Of a stretch of 64,000 bases of DNA, positions 46,441 to 57,416 are shown in pieces. Positions within the stretch are counted from its first letter, which is position 1; each line of letters opens with the position of its first letter. The position numbers were made by a program, and so were the translations under genes. This stretch comes from Timema cristinae (Eukaryota > Arthropoda > Insecta > Phasmatodea > Timematidae): assembly GCA_039000515.1 (NCBI GenBank), contig JBCFYV010009882.1, forward strand, positions 57,029,277-57,093,276, written 5' to 3'. The notes under the pieces are model-generated. The model was not told where the DNA came from, did not search any database, and saw only the letters and a program-made list of their open reading frames with translations.

Positions 46441-49030
46441 ATTAAAGCCGAATTTGTGGAAATGGAATGTTTCTCTTTTCACCCTTCAGTAAACTGCTCT
46501 TAGTTTTAGGGTTGGACAGACACACAGATAGAGTTGCAAAAACAAGTTTTTGGGTTCGGGGGGTCAAGAAACGTTGACACCATCAACATCTCGTGTTAGA
46601 TTTCTTTGACGCTCGTAAGACTTTCTCTACCTGTAAAATAGCAACAAAGTAAAAAGGAAGGAATCATGCAAAAAAATTAAAAAAAAGTAAATTTGTGTGT
46701 AAACGCTGTAACTTCAAGATCAAGTATCATTAATTAATTGCATAGGGATACATAAAGGTGTACACCTCAAAATATTTTTTCTTTACTTTTTCCTGTAGTG
46801 TAAACTTAAATTCTTAATCCGCTTGACCACAGGTGATGATGACCCAAAACCAAGAAATTTAGAGAGATGAAACTTTGTATTAATATTTTAGAAAACCAAA
46901 AGGTGTTCACCTTTTGAATTTAATTTGATTTTTGAGAACCTAGAGTCATAGATAAGTTGACCTCTGAAGCTCATAAACCAAGAAACACAGAAATAATAAA
47001 TTGGACAGATCCTTATTTACTTTTATTGTTTATTTAGACTTATTTGTGTTTAATCTATGTAGGATTTAACTATTAACCCTTAAACCATGTAAACAATATT
47101 GTAAGTAATTTGAAAACCAAAATAGACCTAAAATGTTTAACTTAGCATATAACCTCATTCAAGGAATGGCAGAGGGAGAAAAATGATTCAAATACTAGAC
47201 GACTTGAAGGAAAGAAGAAAATTCTGGGATCTGATGTTCACGGACAAAAGGAATGGACCTGTCGTAGGACAGAACACCTAATAATAATGTAATCATGAAA
47301 ATATAAATATAAGCCATTCTGAGTTTCTTTTAAAAATATACACTGTTCAAGCATTTTTGTTAATAATTTACTTTAACATACATTGTGAAACTGACTTTCT
47401 AGACAAGAGGAAACTAAAAATCCAAAATATATAAATACGTTAGAGCTGGTCTAGGATTACATACTTAGGGGACCCAGAGGCTGGGAGATTTCGGGACACA
47501 CATTTTTCATTTTTACATATATTTTACGTTATGTCTTAGGACCTAGATCGTTTGACTAACGCTGCGGGTAGATTAAAAATCAAAATACTTATATGCATAA
47601 AACTCTAAATACCTATTTGATAAAACCTGAAGCTATGTTCCTATTTCATAAGATATTCTACTTATTTAGGTTATCTTGCGAATGTATTGCTCATGACCAC
47701 TTAAATAAACAAAATGGATTTGGTTAAATCTCACGTGTTTATCGAAACCAGATGGTGTATCTTACGTTTCCATAGATGGTGAGTTTGATTCATTAAACCA
47801 CATTACTTTTGGTGTAGATAGCTAAAATAACACAACAGATTGGAATCAATTGATATACATGTATAGAGAAAATTGAGAATGTTAATCCAGGTAGTTTTTT
47901 TACTTTTACTTATTGTGAGACCTACATTTTAGACTACGCTACCAATGGCGTGGGTATCTTTAAAATAAAAATTGAAATCTGAAACTTATCAATTATTATC
48001 TGTATTTCTTTTTTAAATCTTAGAGTTTATTAACCTATACCATATTTTTCTTTACCATATATTTTCCTTTTCCAAATGTAATGAGCTTAACGCCTTGAAC
48101 CCAGTGAACACTAGTGTGAGGTAACTTCAAAATCATGAAAAATAAATAGCTTATAATTTGCATTTGAACTTTATGAAAACTAAGGATGTAGATTTATAAA
48201 AACAATATATCTACTACCCACTTCGGTGGCTGCGTGGTCTAACGCGCTGCTCTAGTAGAAGCTAGACTGCCGATGACGGGGAGATCGGGGTTTGAATCTT
48301 GGTCGGGTATACTGAGGGAGGTTTTTTTCTAAAAAATAGTTTTTCACTCTCCCTCCACGCAAATGCAGGTACACATACCTAAATATAACCTTCTAAATCT
48401 CAAAACCTGTTAGCGTGATTGGTAAATAATCGAATAACCCTATTGTGTAGTAAGACTCTGTGGTACTAAAGAATATATATTGCTTGATCCAATAGACCAT
48501 TTAACCAATGGTGCGGGTAGGCCTGATTTTAAAACCCGTTAACCAAGAAAGTTAAAATCTTACACACGTACCATAATAATTAATAACATATTTGTAGAGT
48601 GTACCTGAGCTATCTTTTAAAATAAAATCGCAACCATAGCCTTACACATCTGACATCGTGATTACCAATTAAGGTAACTAAAATACAAGTTAGAAACGGA
48701 AACTTGGCATGAGCCTACGCAATTTTGCTGACATTAGTTTGTGATTTTTCACAAATTGCGATTTACAGTTAGTAGATTCGGATGTTTCCTGCGTAACGAT
48801 ACGTTTGTACTGGTTAAACTTCCACAAAATGGGCTACGAGTGGTGTATTCCATATCTGCAATATATATCGAACAAAAAACTCCTAAATTAAAAATATTAC
48901 AGATTTGAAGCTTGGCATATTTTTTATGTAATCTAGCATAAGTGCACTTCGTGCGTGAATTTTTAAACTTATAACTACTGCAAGCCTGACGCCTTTAACT
49001 GCGTGATAACAATTTTGGGTAGGTAACAAA
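46440..49030 (+). repeat. Composite degenerate repeat region
   Basis: Near 46507 the phrase GGTTGGACAGACACACAGAT is followed by AAGTTTTTGGGTTCGGGGGG and CAAGAAACGTTGACACC; a related block lies at 61126-61215. Downstream, phrases of the type TTTAACCAATGGTGCGGGTA recur near 47550, 47935 and 48500, each followed by AAATTGAAA-like sequence. The spacing is irregular and the copies poor. A SINE family B copy interrupts it at 48217. Confidence 0.4.
48217..48470 (+). mobile_element. SINE family B, best-preserved head
   Basis: CCCACTTCGGTGGCTGCGTG GTCTAACGCGCTGC gives an A box; GATGACGGGGAGATCGGGGT and TTGAATCTTGG the B-box region; then TACTGAGGGAGGTTTTTTTC, CACTCTCCCTCCACGCAAAT and a tail with GTAGTAAGACTCTGTGGTAC. 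The head reads like a complete tRNA D arm, anticodon arm and T arm. The (TAA)n end is lost. Confidence 0.8.
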
Positions 49031-49084
49031 TAAAGTAAGGATTGCTAAAACGTTACGTATATAATAAGGAAAAGGTTAGGATGA

Positions 49085-49174
49085 ATATATATATATATTG
49101 TATTCATAGTACAAGCCAAAAGTTTTAAATCGGGTGAATAGCAGCATGTGATTTTAAAAAGGTATCCAATATCT

Positions 49175-49233
<59 letters not shown>

Positions 49234-49245
49234 TATATATATATT
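49085..49245. repeat. (TA)n microsatellites
   Basis: A short TA run lies near 49087-49101 and a long one at about 49180-49245, interrupted by TATC. Confidence 0.95.
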
Positions 49246-50683
49246 TAAGTAATATAATAATGAGATATTCCCGCCAAATGACAAAAAAAAAGTTTCACAA
49301 TTCTTCTAATGTTATTAGTTTCAACATTTTTTATAGACTACTTATTTTGTTTAGGATGGTCATCGGCTTAATAAAGAGATTCGATAGGAGTTTTTTTTTT
49401 TTTTTTGAAGTGCACACACACCTACATGGTGGAAGGGTGGTATAACCGTACTTAGACATTTATATAAATCTCATTTGTATAATATCCCCCGCTCCACTTG
49501 GTCACTAACCACCACCAAAATGAATTAAATTCGATTCTAACGTCCTTGAATGACACAACCCCATTTCTGGTAATACTATCGGCAAAATTAGCTCAGACCT
49601 AAAGAGCAAAATATGTTTCTTTGTTTTTAAATGAATAGAAAACCAATTTAACAGATAATATAGTAAAATTTGTAAGAATAAGGGGGGCTATAGAATGAGA
49701 TATCTTAGGCGATCTAGAGAAAGAGATGCTAAGATAATGGAAGAAAGAAATGGAAATAAAAAGTGAAGCTAGTGGCTCTTGTACGCAGCGGCTTATCACT
49801 TGCTGAAGTAATCTGCGCGAACGAAGTGGCATTTCCCGTCTTATTGGTCGCGAGAGTAAACAAGGAATAACGGCACGAAATAAGATGATTAAAGAGGGGT
49901 CGGAATGAAGCAAGGGAGCTATGAGAGGGAGGAGGTGTAGAAAGTTGTACGAAGATCGATGTTGGATGGGGGTAGAAGACGGAGGGGGATTGTTTGGAGG
50001 AGTTGGATGTTGGGGGGTGAGGGGTAGGAGTCAAACAGCCATCAAGAAAGGGTGCCGATATAATTCAGTTAGCACCACCTCGCTTACGATGGATACTTAC
50101 AATGGAAGTCAGTCACCACGACACCACCATGGCCGAGAGTGGGGCAACGTGATACCAAAATTGACACTTGAATTAGATACAATACACACCAATACGCCAA
50201 ACAGGATTTTTTTTTTAAATATGTGTTTAATTAATTAGTGTACAGGAATACCAAACCTATTCGTAAATATTTTATAACGATTTCATTAAAAATAAATCTA
50301 TGGCAGAAAACTTTGTTTATCTAGGTAGAGAATCTCATTTTATAAATAGACTACATACCTATTTGCCCTTTTGATCGGTTTACATCGATTGCGGGCTCAC
50401 GCCCTGGAGTTTTTTTTTTATAATTTCCAATAGCTTCTCAAATTAAATAATTAGGATCCTTAGGGAATTCATCTGGGTCAACCTTCCTGATCGTGAGAAC
50501 CCGATCAGAACTTATTTAATATATGCAGAATATAAGTTTGTCTTGCCAATATTCTTTTATTTACACAAAGTTTTACATATAATAGGCCTAGCTCAATCAA
50601 AAGTTGGTAATTTCACTTTAATGATACATTGTTTAAATTTGTGTCGTGTTAATATTTCTTACTACACACATAATATTAGCTGA

Positions 50684-50685
<2 letters not shown>
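49246..50685. other. Spacer with a purine-rich, GC-richer block
   Basis: At 49680-50160 the plus strand is purine-rich (GGGAGGAGG and GGGGGGTGAGGGG runs) and several 100-codon frames overlap on both strands; they have no domain and share base bias, so they are probably spurious. The block could hold a promoter or a non-coding exon, but no such signal is definite. Confidence 0.35.
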
Positions 50686-50689
<4 letters not shown>

Positions 50690-50749
<60 letters not shown>

Positions 50750-50768
50750 TTATTTATTTATTTATTTA
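50690..50768. repeat. (TA)n plus (TTTA)n microsatellite
   Basis: A long TA run changes into TTTA units. Confidence 0.95.
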
Positions 50769-50910
50769 TTAGATCAAACTAAACAGGATTTAGAAGAACA
50801 AATCTTTTATTAAACTAAGAAACTGAAAACCAACATGGAAGCTGTATTAAACTCCTTAATACTAAGACAATGTATCATATTACGGTCAATATATGTCACT
50901 GACCTACTTA

Positions 50911-51170
50911 TTTATTATTATTATTATTTAGCACAGCGTCTTACTACCCATTCGGGCTATACGCTTTCAGTACTAATTACGCTAATGGATTAGGAATTGG
51001 GAAGGTTGAATTAGAGGAAGTGAACCCGCAATTGCGTGGGGGAGAGTGGAAAACCATTTAGGAAAAACCACCCCCAGTTTACCCGACCGAGATTTGAGCC
51101 TCGATCTCCCCGTCCTCAGCAGTCGAGCTCAACACGACTAGCGCGTTATCCAACTACGCCACCTAGGCGG
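50911..51170 (-). mobile_element. SINE family B, full-length with perfect 16-bp target site duplication
   Basis: GTCACTGACCTACTTA occurs at 50895-50910 and 51171-51186, exactly at the element borders. On the minus strand: CCGCCTAGGTGGCGTAGTTG, GATAACGCGCTAG (A-box region), TGAGGACGGGGAGATCGAGG, CTCAAATCTCGG (B-box region), GGTTTTCCACTCTCCCC, CGCAATTGCGGG and the tail GTATAGCCCGAATGGGTAGT AAGACGCTGTGCTAAATAAT. This copy defines the family: both ends and the (TAA)n-like tail are intact, so it is probably one of the youngest B copies here. Confidence 0.92.
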
Positions 51171-51418
51171 GTCACTGACCTACTTAAACTAGCTTAATAT
51201 GTTATAATTTAATTTTCAGTGCTTCCAAACCTTAATTTTATCTTAATTTATCTTTACCTTCTAAACTCAAACTAATTCGACTAAAGTTATCCATTACAGT
51301 CGGGCAACTACAAATATAATAAATAATATTCATCCCCTGTGTTATTTAAAGCAAAATCTCAACAAGAAAAATTTACTGTTATTGTTGTATGCATCAAGGC
51401 TTCCTACACATTTACACT

Positions 51419-51598
51419 AATTGGGTGAGTATGAGGAAGAATATATAAGTGAAAAAATATTTATCCCTTTGCATGGAGGGAGAGTGAAAAAAAGTTTAAG
51501 AATTAACTCTTTCAGAACACACATATGAGATTTGAGCCCAGCCTCCCAATCGTCTCCAAATCAGACCAGTAAATTTACAATATACGTCCTAGCATACA
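51419..51598 (-). mobile_element. SINE family B, strongly decayed copy
   Basis: Minus-strand remains: GGGAGGCTGGGCTCAAATCT in the B-box region, TTTTTCACTCTCCCTCCATG and GCAAAGGGATA in the body. Tail and head are mostly lost. Confidence 0.5.
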
Positions 51599-51601
51599 GT
51601 A

Positions 51602-51829
51602 GCCCCGTGGCTTCTTTGGTGCTGACTTACAGCTCACAGCTGACTTCTGATAGTCAATATTTAGGTATATATACCTAAATTTTGACTGTCAGAAGTGACA
51701 GCTGCTAAACACATGATTTTTGAAGATCATATGGTTCGTTGTAGGGATACATAATTTGGTCTGGTAAATTTTCAAAGCCGTCAGCTGTCAGCTTTGAGCT
51801 GTCAGTCAGCACCAAAGAAGCCATGGGGC
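51602..51829. mobile_element. Foldback MITE, TA-flanked (228 bp)
   Basis: The left arm GCCCCGTGGCTTCTTTGGTG then CTGACTTACAGCTCACAGCT pairs with the reverse complement of the right arm, GCCCCATGGCTTCTTTGGTG then CTGACTGACAGCTCAAAGCT: 37 of 40 positions agree. TA lies on both sides (51600-51601, 51830-51831). A second palindrome sits inside at about 51644-51698, where CTTCTGATAGTCAATATTTA faces TAAATTTTGACTGTCAGAAG. The TA duplication suggests a Tc1/mariner-type origin. No coding capacity. Confidence 0.85.
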
Positions 51830-51847
51830 TATTGTACCTTTGCAATG

Positions 51848-51955
51848 TTATGTGTAGATAGATACCTTAGTACACTTTTCACAGTTGAATGTAACTAGAC
51901 ACCTTAACCCACCTATGCACCGTTGTTTGTAACTAGACATTCTAACCAACCTTTA
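51848..51955 (+). repeat. 38-bp minisatellite, short array (about 3 units)
   Basis: Units TGTAACTAGACACCTTAACC CACCTATGCACCGTTGT and neighbours match the 38-bp unit of the array at 63480-64000 (GTAGCTAGACATCCTAGCCC ACCTTCCCACCGAGGCGT). The array is followed by a short TA run. Confidence 0.75.
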
Positions 51956-52199
51956 TATATATATGCCTGTATTCAGACAGTTCAAAGTATATATAGATAT
52001 AAATCACAAACAGATGTAAAAATATCTACCAAAGTTTACCGAACCACAAAATTTGGATTTATCTGTGAATTTTGTTAGGAATCATGGTATTGTAGGTTCT
52101 TTTACATAGCAAAAATGTTTCTATATAGAATGATATTGGTAGGCGAAAAGGCCTTCCAGATTTGATAACGTACAGAAATCAAGCTTATAATTCATTATC

Positions 52200-52520
52200 T
52201 CACTGCCAGAAAGCATTAACAACATTCTCGTTTCTCCCTCGACTGGATACCTCGAAGGGTAGGTTAGGGAAGTCCTCCACCCTCCACCCTTTTCCTAACA
52301 GTATCTGACGACCTTGAAATAAGGGGGGATAAGCTTTGCATTGTTTCACAGGCAACCTTAACTTCGCTTTATTTTCGGACACACTTATGTTACCCATTCT
52401 CTTACAGTCAGCCTTCAATCCGTGAACTGTCAGATGCCGTATAAAGGCTTGGATTGATGTCTGCCACACTTTCATCCTTCTACATATACTCAAAAAATTG
52501 AAAGCGTAAAGGCAAACCAA
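52200..52520 (-). other. Unrecognised 106-codon open frame
   Basis: A minus-strand frame with mixed composition (for example KADCKRMGNISVSENKAKLR and LGKGWRVEDFPNLPFEVSSR) in a GC-richer patch. It has no stop for 106 codons, which is long for this AT-rich DNA. No domain or splice context was identified, and the ORF may be chance or an exon or transposon fragment. Confidence 0.2.
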
Positions 52521-52783
52521 TTAAAATTACCAACTATAAACTCTCTTCTTCTCCTCCCATAGCAATATTTAACTTTACTTTTTAAAGGTAGCATCTATAT
52601 TAAAAGTATTATGGTGTCTGTATATTATATGTATGCGTAACTTTCTAGATAATATTTAATATTTCTCAATGAGATCGAAAGCTGAAATTTGGTGAGACAT
52701 TATAGTAACCACCCAAGTGGTGGTCAAAGTTTTCAAATTTAAAGATTATATACATTAAAATCATAAAAATTAAAAATTTGATA

Positions 52784-53033
52784 CCTTTTTCAGTGTCTGC
52801 ATGGTCTAAAGCGCTACTTTTATAGTAGACTAGACCTCCGATAACAGGGCTATCAAGTTTCGAATCTCGGTTTGGTGTACTGAGGGTTTTATCCAAATTG
52901 GTTTTCCACTCTTCTTCCGAGCAAATGGGGGTACACTAACTTTAAATAAAATCTTTGTAATCCTTAAAATCATTAGAGTAGCTAGTACGCAAATGTATAA
53001 CCCGAGTTGATAGTAAGACGCGTTGCTAATAAA
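52784..53033 (+). mobile_element. SINE family B, tail-to-tail with a family A copy
   Basis: Head CAGTGTCTGCATGGTCTAAA GCGC, then TAACAGGGCTATCAAGTTTC GAATCTCGG, GGTGTACTGAGGG, TTTTCCACTCTTCTTCCGAG and a tail CAAATGTATAACCCGAGTTG ATAGTAAGACGCGTTGCTAA. The minus-strand family A SINE at 53048 starts right after the TAA/ATT spacer. Confidence 0.78.
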
Positions 53034-53047
53034 ATAATTATTTATTT

Positions 53048-53335
53048 TATTATTATTAGCACTGCGTCTTACTACCCGTTCGGGTTATACGCACTTACGC
53101 TAATGTGTAATGGTAGGGTGATTGTGAGATGAAATGAAGGACCTACAGTTTAACGTGGGATCCGAACCACGGTGGTGTACTGGCATTCCCCACATTCACA
53201 AGTTGTGATTAATACACGTCTTGTCAGAGGTGAAGGAAGGGTTTGGTAATCAGATAAATCTGTGCCGGGACCGAGGATTGAACCCCGGCCGCCAGCACAC
53301 AAGTCTGACACCTTACCCTAGACCACCAGGTCACC
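53048..53335 (-). mobile_element. SINE family A, full-length with target site duplication
   Basis: TAATTATTTATTT (53035-53047) and TAACTATTTATTT (53336-53348) flank it with one mismatch. The complete head GGTGACCTGGTGGTCTAGGG TAAGG, B box GGTTCAATCC, CCACCGTGG body and (TAA)n tail are present on the minus strand. It inserted next to the TAA-rich tail of the older family B copy. Confidence 0.9.
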
Positions 53336-53348
53336 TAACTATTTATTT

Positions 53349-53751
53349 AATCATAATAATTTGTAGTTATGCTATTTGCATTTCAAAAGCAAGGAAAATT
53401 TGTAAAATATTAATTAGAAACTCAAATCCAAAGAGAAATATCAGACTTTAATACAGTGACATTTGTGTCTGATTTGATTGATATATATTCATATTAATTA
53501 GCAAAAAGTTTTTCTTTGCTCAGTGAAAACTTTACCGGTAACGTTAAACATATTTATTTTATTTTAGCTTACTTACATAACCTAGATATGTATTCATAAA
53601 AATTGATTAGTACTCTAACTAAATAATAGCATGCATTGCAAAATAACCCATGGCATATTATTATATAAATAAAACTAATGTTTTATTATTATTTTGTGTG
53701 TATATGAGGTGTTAACTCCAAAACGTAACACGATATCTTTCCTTTTCCCCT
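53349..53751. other. AT-rich spacer
   Basis: Nothing recognised. Confidence 0.4.
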
Positions 53752-53970
53752 AACCACCACGTTTTACTACCAGTATGAAATCGCTAATGTGTTAGGGATG
53801 AAGACAGATGGATTTTAGATGGAGTGTACCCACATTTACGTGGAGAGAGACTGGAAAACCATTTAGGAAATACCACACTCGACAGGGATTTGAAACCCGA
53901 TCATCCCTTTATAGGCAGTTTAGTATATTAGGAGAGTGACGCCATAGAACATGCGGCAAATGATGTGGGT
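53752..53970 (-). mobile_element. SINE family B, diverged copy
   Basis: Minus strand: CCCACATCATTTGCCGCATG, AAAGGGATGATCGGGTTTCA AATCCC, GGTATTTCCTAAATGGTTTT CCAGTCTCTCTCCACGTAAA. The tail is decayed (GGTAGTAAAACGTGGTGG). Confidence 0.7.
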
Positions 53971-54419
53971 AAAATAACAAATTATTATCACATTATATAT
54001 TCCAAGACACTCTACGAGCGTTTCACAAAATCTCAGGACTGTATGTTTCATTGTTCTATATTTTGAAACATATAATGATTTTGAGATGGGAATCAATATA
54101 CAATACGGATGCATATAACACTGACATATATTATTTAGTTGAAAACTGACACCTGGATAGATGACTTAATCCAAAGGGTAAGGCTACGGAGTATGGCTTG
54201 AAAGGAATACCAATGGCATGAGATTGGAGAGAAAATGGGAAATCCAAATTTATAAAACCTTCTTTAGTTAACTCGGTTTATACTCGACTAAACGATAAAT
54301 ACAATAGTATAAATTTGGTAGGGGGAACGGTAGACCTATATGTTAGTTACTTAATTAACTAAAACAATTTTAATATTATAATACATCAAGTCATGGCTTT
54401 AGCTGTAAGTTTTGACAAA
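53971..54419. other. Spacer upstream of the mariner
   Basis: Nothing recognised. Confidence 0.4.
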
Positions 54420-54421
54420 TA

Positions 54422-55756
54422 CGAGGCGTGTTTTTTAAGTAAGTACCGTTTTGAAATTTGGCCGCTGCAGCGCTGCGACTGCCGTTCCGCGCATGCGCGT
54501 AGAGTACCTCCATCTGTTGGCTAGCCACAGACGCCATTACTGAAGTATTCGACCTTGTTTACCTCTGTTTGTGAGTATTTAAAATGACTCAGTCAATAGA
54601 AAATCCCGCCGACTGTGAAATACGATCTGTTATTCGTTTTCTTCATGCAAAAGATGTGAAAGCGGCTGAAATTCATCGGCAGATCAGTGAAGTGTATGGA
54701 TAAAACATTATGAGCGAAGGAATGGTAAGAAAATGGGTTAGAGCATTTAAAGATGGCCGCACGAATGTGCATGATGAGGAAAGAAGTGGGCGACCTTCTG
54801 TCATTACTGAAGACTTGGTGCAGAAAGTTGATGGAAAAGTTCGAGAGAGCAGACGCTTTACGATTTCATCTTTATCTAATCAGTTTCCTCAAGTTTCAAG
54901 AAGTGTTCTTTATGGAATTGTGAGAGAACACTTAATAAATTATCGTAAGTTGTGCTCACGCTGGGTACCGAAAATGTTGACTGAGGTGCACAAAACCAAA
55001 CGTTTGGCCAGTGCGTTGACTTTCCTTGAGCAATACAGTGATTTTGGTGATGATTTTTTAAGTCAAATTGTCACAGATGATGAAACATGGGTGGCTCATG
55101 TTACGCCGGAATCGAAACAACAATCCATGGAATGGCGGCATTCAACATCACCCAAGAAAGTGAAGTTCAAGCAAACAATTTCAGCCCGAAAAATCATGTG
55201 TACTGTGTTTTGGGATAGGAAGGGGGTGTTGCTCGTGGATTTTTTGCCTCGTGGTGACACAATAAATTCTGAGACTTATTGTGAGACCTTAACTAAACTG
55301 CGCCGTGCAATCCAAAACAAAAGGCGAGGCATGCTGAGTAAGGGGATTGTTTTGCTTCATGACAATGCCCGTCCACATGTGGCTAATCGTACCCAAGATC
55401 TCATCGCATCATTTGGCTGGAAAAAACTTGATCACCCTCCGTACAGTCCCGATCTAGCGCCTAGTGACTACCACTTGTTCCTGCATTTAAAAAAGCATCT
55501 TGGTGGTCAGCGCCACGACGATGATGATGACCTCCAAACGGCCGTGTTTCTGTTGTTATCAAATCAGGCGGCAGATTTCTATGAGGATGGAATTCAAAAG
55601 CTGGTTGTACGATACGACAAATGCCTTGATATTGGTGGAAATTATGTTGAAAAGTAGATTAAAGTATAGGCTTTCACGTAAAAATAAAATTGATTAAAAA
55701 GTACACTTGGTGTGTTTTTAATTTCAAAACGGTACTTACTTAAAAGACACGCCTCG
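54422..55756 (+). mobile_element. mariner transposon, structurally complete (1,335 bp)
   Basis: Terminal inverted repeats of 37 bp (54422-54458 and 55720-55756) differ at a single position; they begin CGAGGCGTGT and include AAGTAAGTACCGTTTTGAAA. TA lies at 54420-54421 and 55757-55758, the target duplication of Tc1/mariner insertions. The transposase frame fills the interior. Length, ends and gene all fit a full-length mariner. The high identity of the ends suggests recent arrival compared with the other elements in the window. An active relative elsewhere in the genome could probably still mobilise it, since its ends are intact. Confidence 0.96.
54584..55657 (+). pseudogene. mariner transposase (DD34D), one internal stop
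   Basis: The enzyme cuts and pastes the element at TA sites. From the ATG at 54584 the frame reads MTQSIENPADCEIRSVIRFL and continues to a TAA at 54701-54703, after which it stays open in the same frame for 315 codons from the ATG at 54710 to the TAG at 55655-55657. Joined, this equals a normal mariner length of about 355 residues. The part after the stop has KWVRAFKDGRTNVHDEERSG (the helix-turn-helix region) and WVPKML. The catalytic triad is Asp124 in VTDDETW, Asp218 in HDNARPH and Asp253 in SPDLAPSDYHLF, numbered from 54710; the last two are separated by 34 residues. An internal start would lack the first DNA-binding helices, so activity is doubtful. A C-to-T change in a glutamine codon would explain the stop. 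Confidence 0.95.
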
Positions 55757-55758
55757 TA

Positions 55759-56057
55759 TTATCAATACCTATAAAATAACACACACATTATAGTTAAATT
55801 TTATCAATGTTGGCCATAAAGAAAATATTTTAATTTTCAACACCGTTCTTCCAACGAAAATCAGGTTAAATAAAACAAAAGCCTCAAAAAAAGATTGTAT
55901 TTGTTTTATAAGAATTAGGTTGAATTTAATTATGTTTCAAGAACAAATTTGATTTTGATTCAATTATCCATTTTTATTCCAAATTCTAAGTAGGTAATTT
56001 CAGTGTTCTCTCTTGGCAATTTATACTCTAATGTTTTGATGGTTTGTATTCCTTTTT
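55759..56057. other. Short spacer
   Basis: Nothing recognised. Confidence 0.4.
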
Positions 56058-56270
56058 GTAGCCCGTGTCTTACTATAACATAGGGCTATACACCTATGTA
56101 TTAATTACACTAATGTTTTAGGGATTAGGAAGGCTTGATTAAGAGAAAAACCATTTAGAAACAAAACTCTCAGTGCACCCTACTCGGATCTAACCCCGAT
56201 CTCCTCCTCTATATCAATATAATTTAATACGAAAGTAGCGCGTTAGACCATGAGGCCACCAAAGCGGGTA
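56058..56270 (-). mobile_element. SINE family B copy
   Basis: Minus-strand head CCCGCTTTGGTGGCCTCATG GTCTAACGCGCTAC (A box well kept), GAGGAGGAGATCGGGGTTAG, GTGCACTGAGAG, and a tail GTATAGCCCTATGTTATAGT AAGACACGGGC. Part of the middle (CTCCACGCAAATG) is deleted. Confidence 0.75.
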
Positions 56271-56745
56271 TATTCCTTATTTAGTGTTTTACAATAATGT
56301 GTAGATTTATTACATTGTTAAGTACAGTGCGTAGGCCTATATAAAGTTTTATTTAGATCAGTGCATATTAATTACGAATAATAAATTTGACCTACATCCA
56401 ACTCACTTCTTAAAAACACCTTACTTATAAAATTGTTTTAAAATATTTTTATAATAAATGTTCATATCAATAATAATATAATATTAATAACAATATAGTA
56501 TAAGAATATAATATTATTTTAATGAAATATTATAAATAATATAATAATATTGTGAAATTAATTTGACAATAATAATTAATCAGTATATTATCTTGCCTCT
56601 TTATTTTATCTTTACTTTTTAGCGTCAACGTGTTATGTCAAAGGTCCAGGGTTCGATTACCTTGTCTGGGGGTAATTTAAAAATTAACAAATTAGTTTTA
56701 GTATTTCTAATTAATTGTAAAGATACATTACCTAATTAATAAATG
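56271..56745. other. AT-rich spacer with a lone tRNA-like phrase
   Basis: ATAAT-rich low-complexity sequence covers 56440-56590. At 56622-56665 AGCGTCAACGTGTTATGTCA and GGTCCAGGGTTCGATTACC resemble the anticodon-to-T-arm half of a tRNA, but no 5' half is present. Confidence 0.35.
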
Positions 56746-56757
56746 AATATAGACATA

Positions 56758-57022
56758 GGTGACCTGGCGGTCTAGGGGTAAGGTGTCAGACTTCTATGCT
56801 GGCGGCCGGGGTTCAATCCTCGGTCCCGGCACAGATTTATCTGATGACCAAACCCTTCCATCACCTCTGTCAATACATCTTGTGAATGTGGGGAATGCCA
56901 GGCCTCCACCGTGGTTCGGATTCCACGTTAAACTGTAGGTCCTTCATTTCATCTCAAAATCACCCTACCATTACACATTAGCGTAAGTGCGTATAACCCG
57001 AACGGGTAGTAAGACGCGATGC

Positions 57023-57056
<34 letters not shown>
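56758..57056 (+). mobile_element. SINE family A, full-length with perfect 12-bp target site duplication
   Basis: AATATAGACATA occurs at 56746-56757 and 57057-57068. The sequence agrees with the other full-length A copies in the head, the B box GGGGTTCAATCC, the CCTCCACCGTGGTTCGGATT body, the tail GTATAACCCGAACGGGTAGT and the long (TAA)n end. A young-looking copy. Confidence 0.93.
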
Positions 57057-57060
<4 letters not shown>

Positions 57061-57068
57061 TAGACATA

Positions 57069-57416
57069 AAAAACAAAATAATTACATTTTAAATATACAT
57101 CAAGGAAGTAACACTTTTTTTTTGCACCATGTTTTACTTGCTATCTGCCACATCCACATTATCATAGTATAATTATGTAGATAGTTTGAATGAAATATGT
57201 ATTTTAAACTTCCTTAGATACACTCGATTCATTCAATATTATTTGCAGGATATTATATATTGTGCATTGGTGTCAAAGAGTTAAGTACTACATACATCTT
57301 AGTTATGTTTTCTAACTTAATTTTTCTACTTTCTTTATAAACATCTTTTTTTCTACCTTTTGAAGGCAAAAAATAAAAGAATTCAACCTATTTATACATT
57401 AAACTGGTTATTTTTT
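57069..57416. other. AT-rich spacer
   Basis: Nothing recognised. Confidence 0.4.

Noticed and set aside
49599..50238. Three frames of about 100 codons on both strands
   Set aside because: They overlap each other in a biased purine-rich block and contain no recognisable motif.
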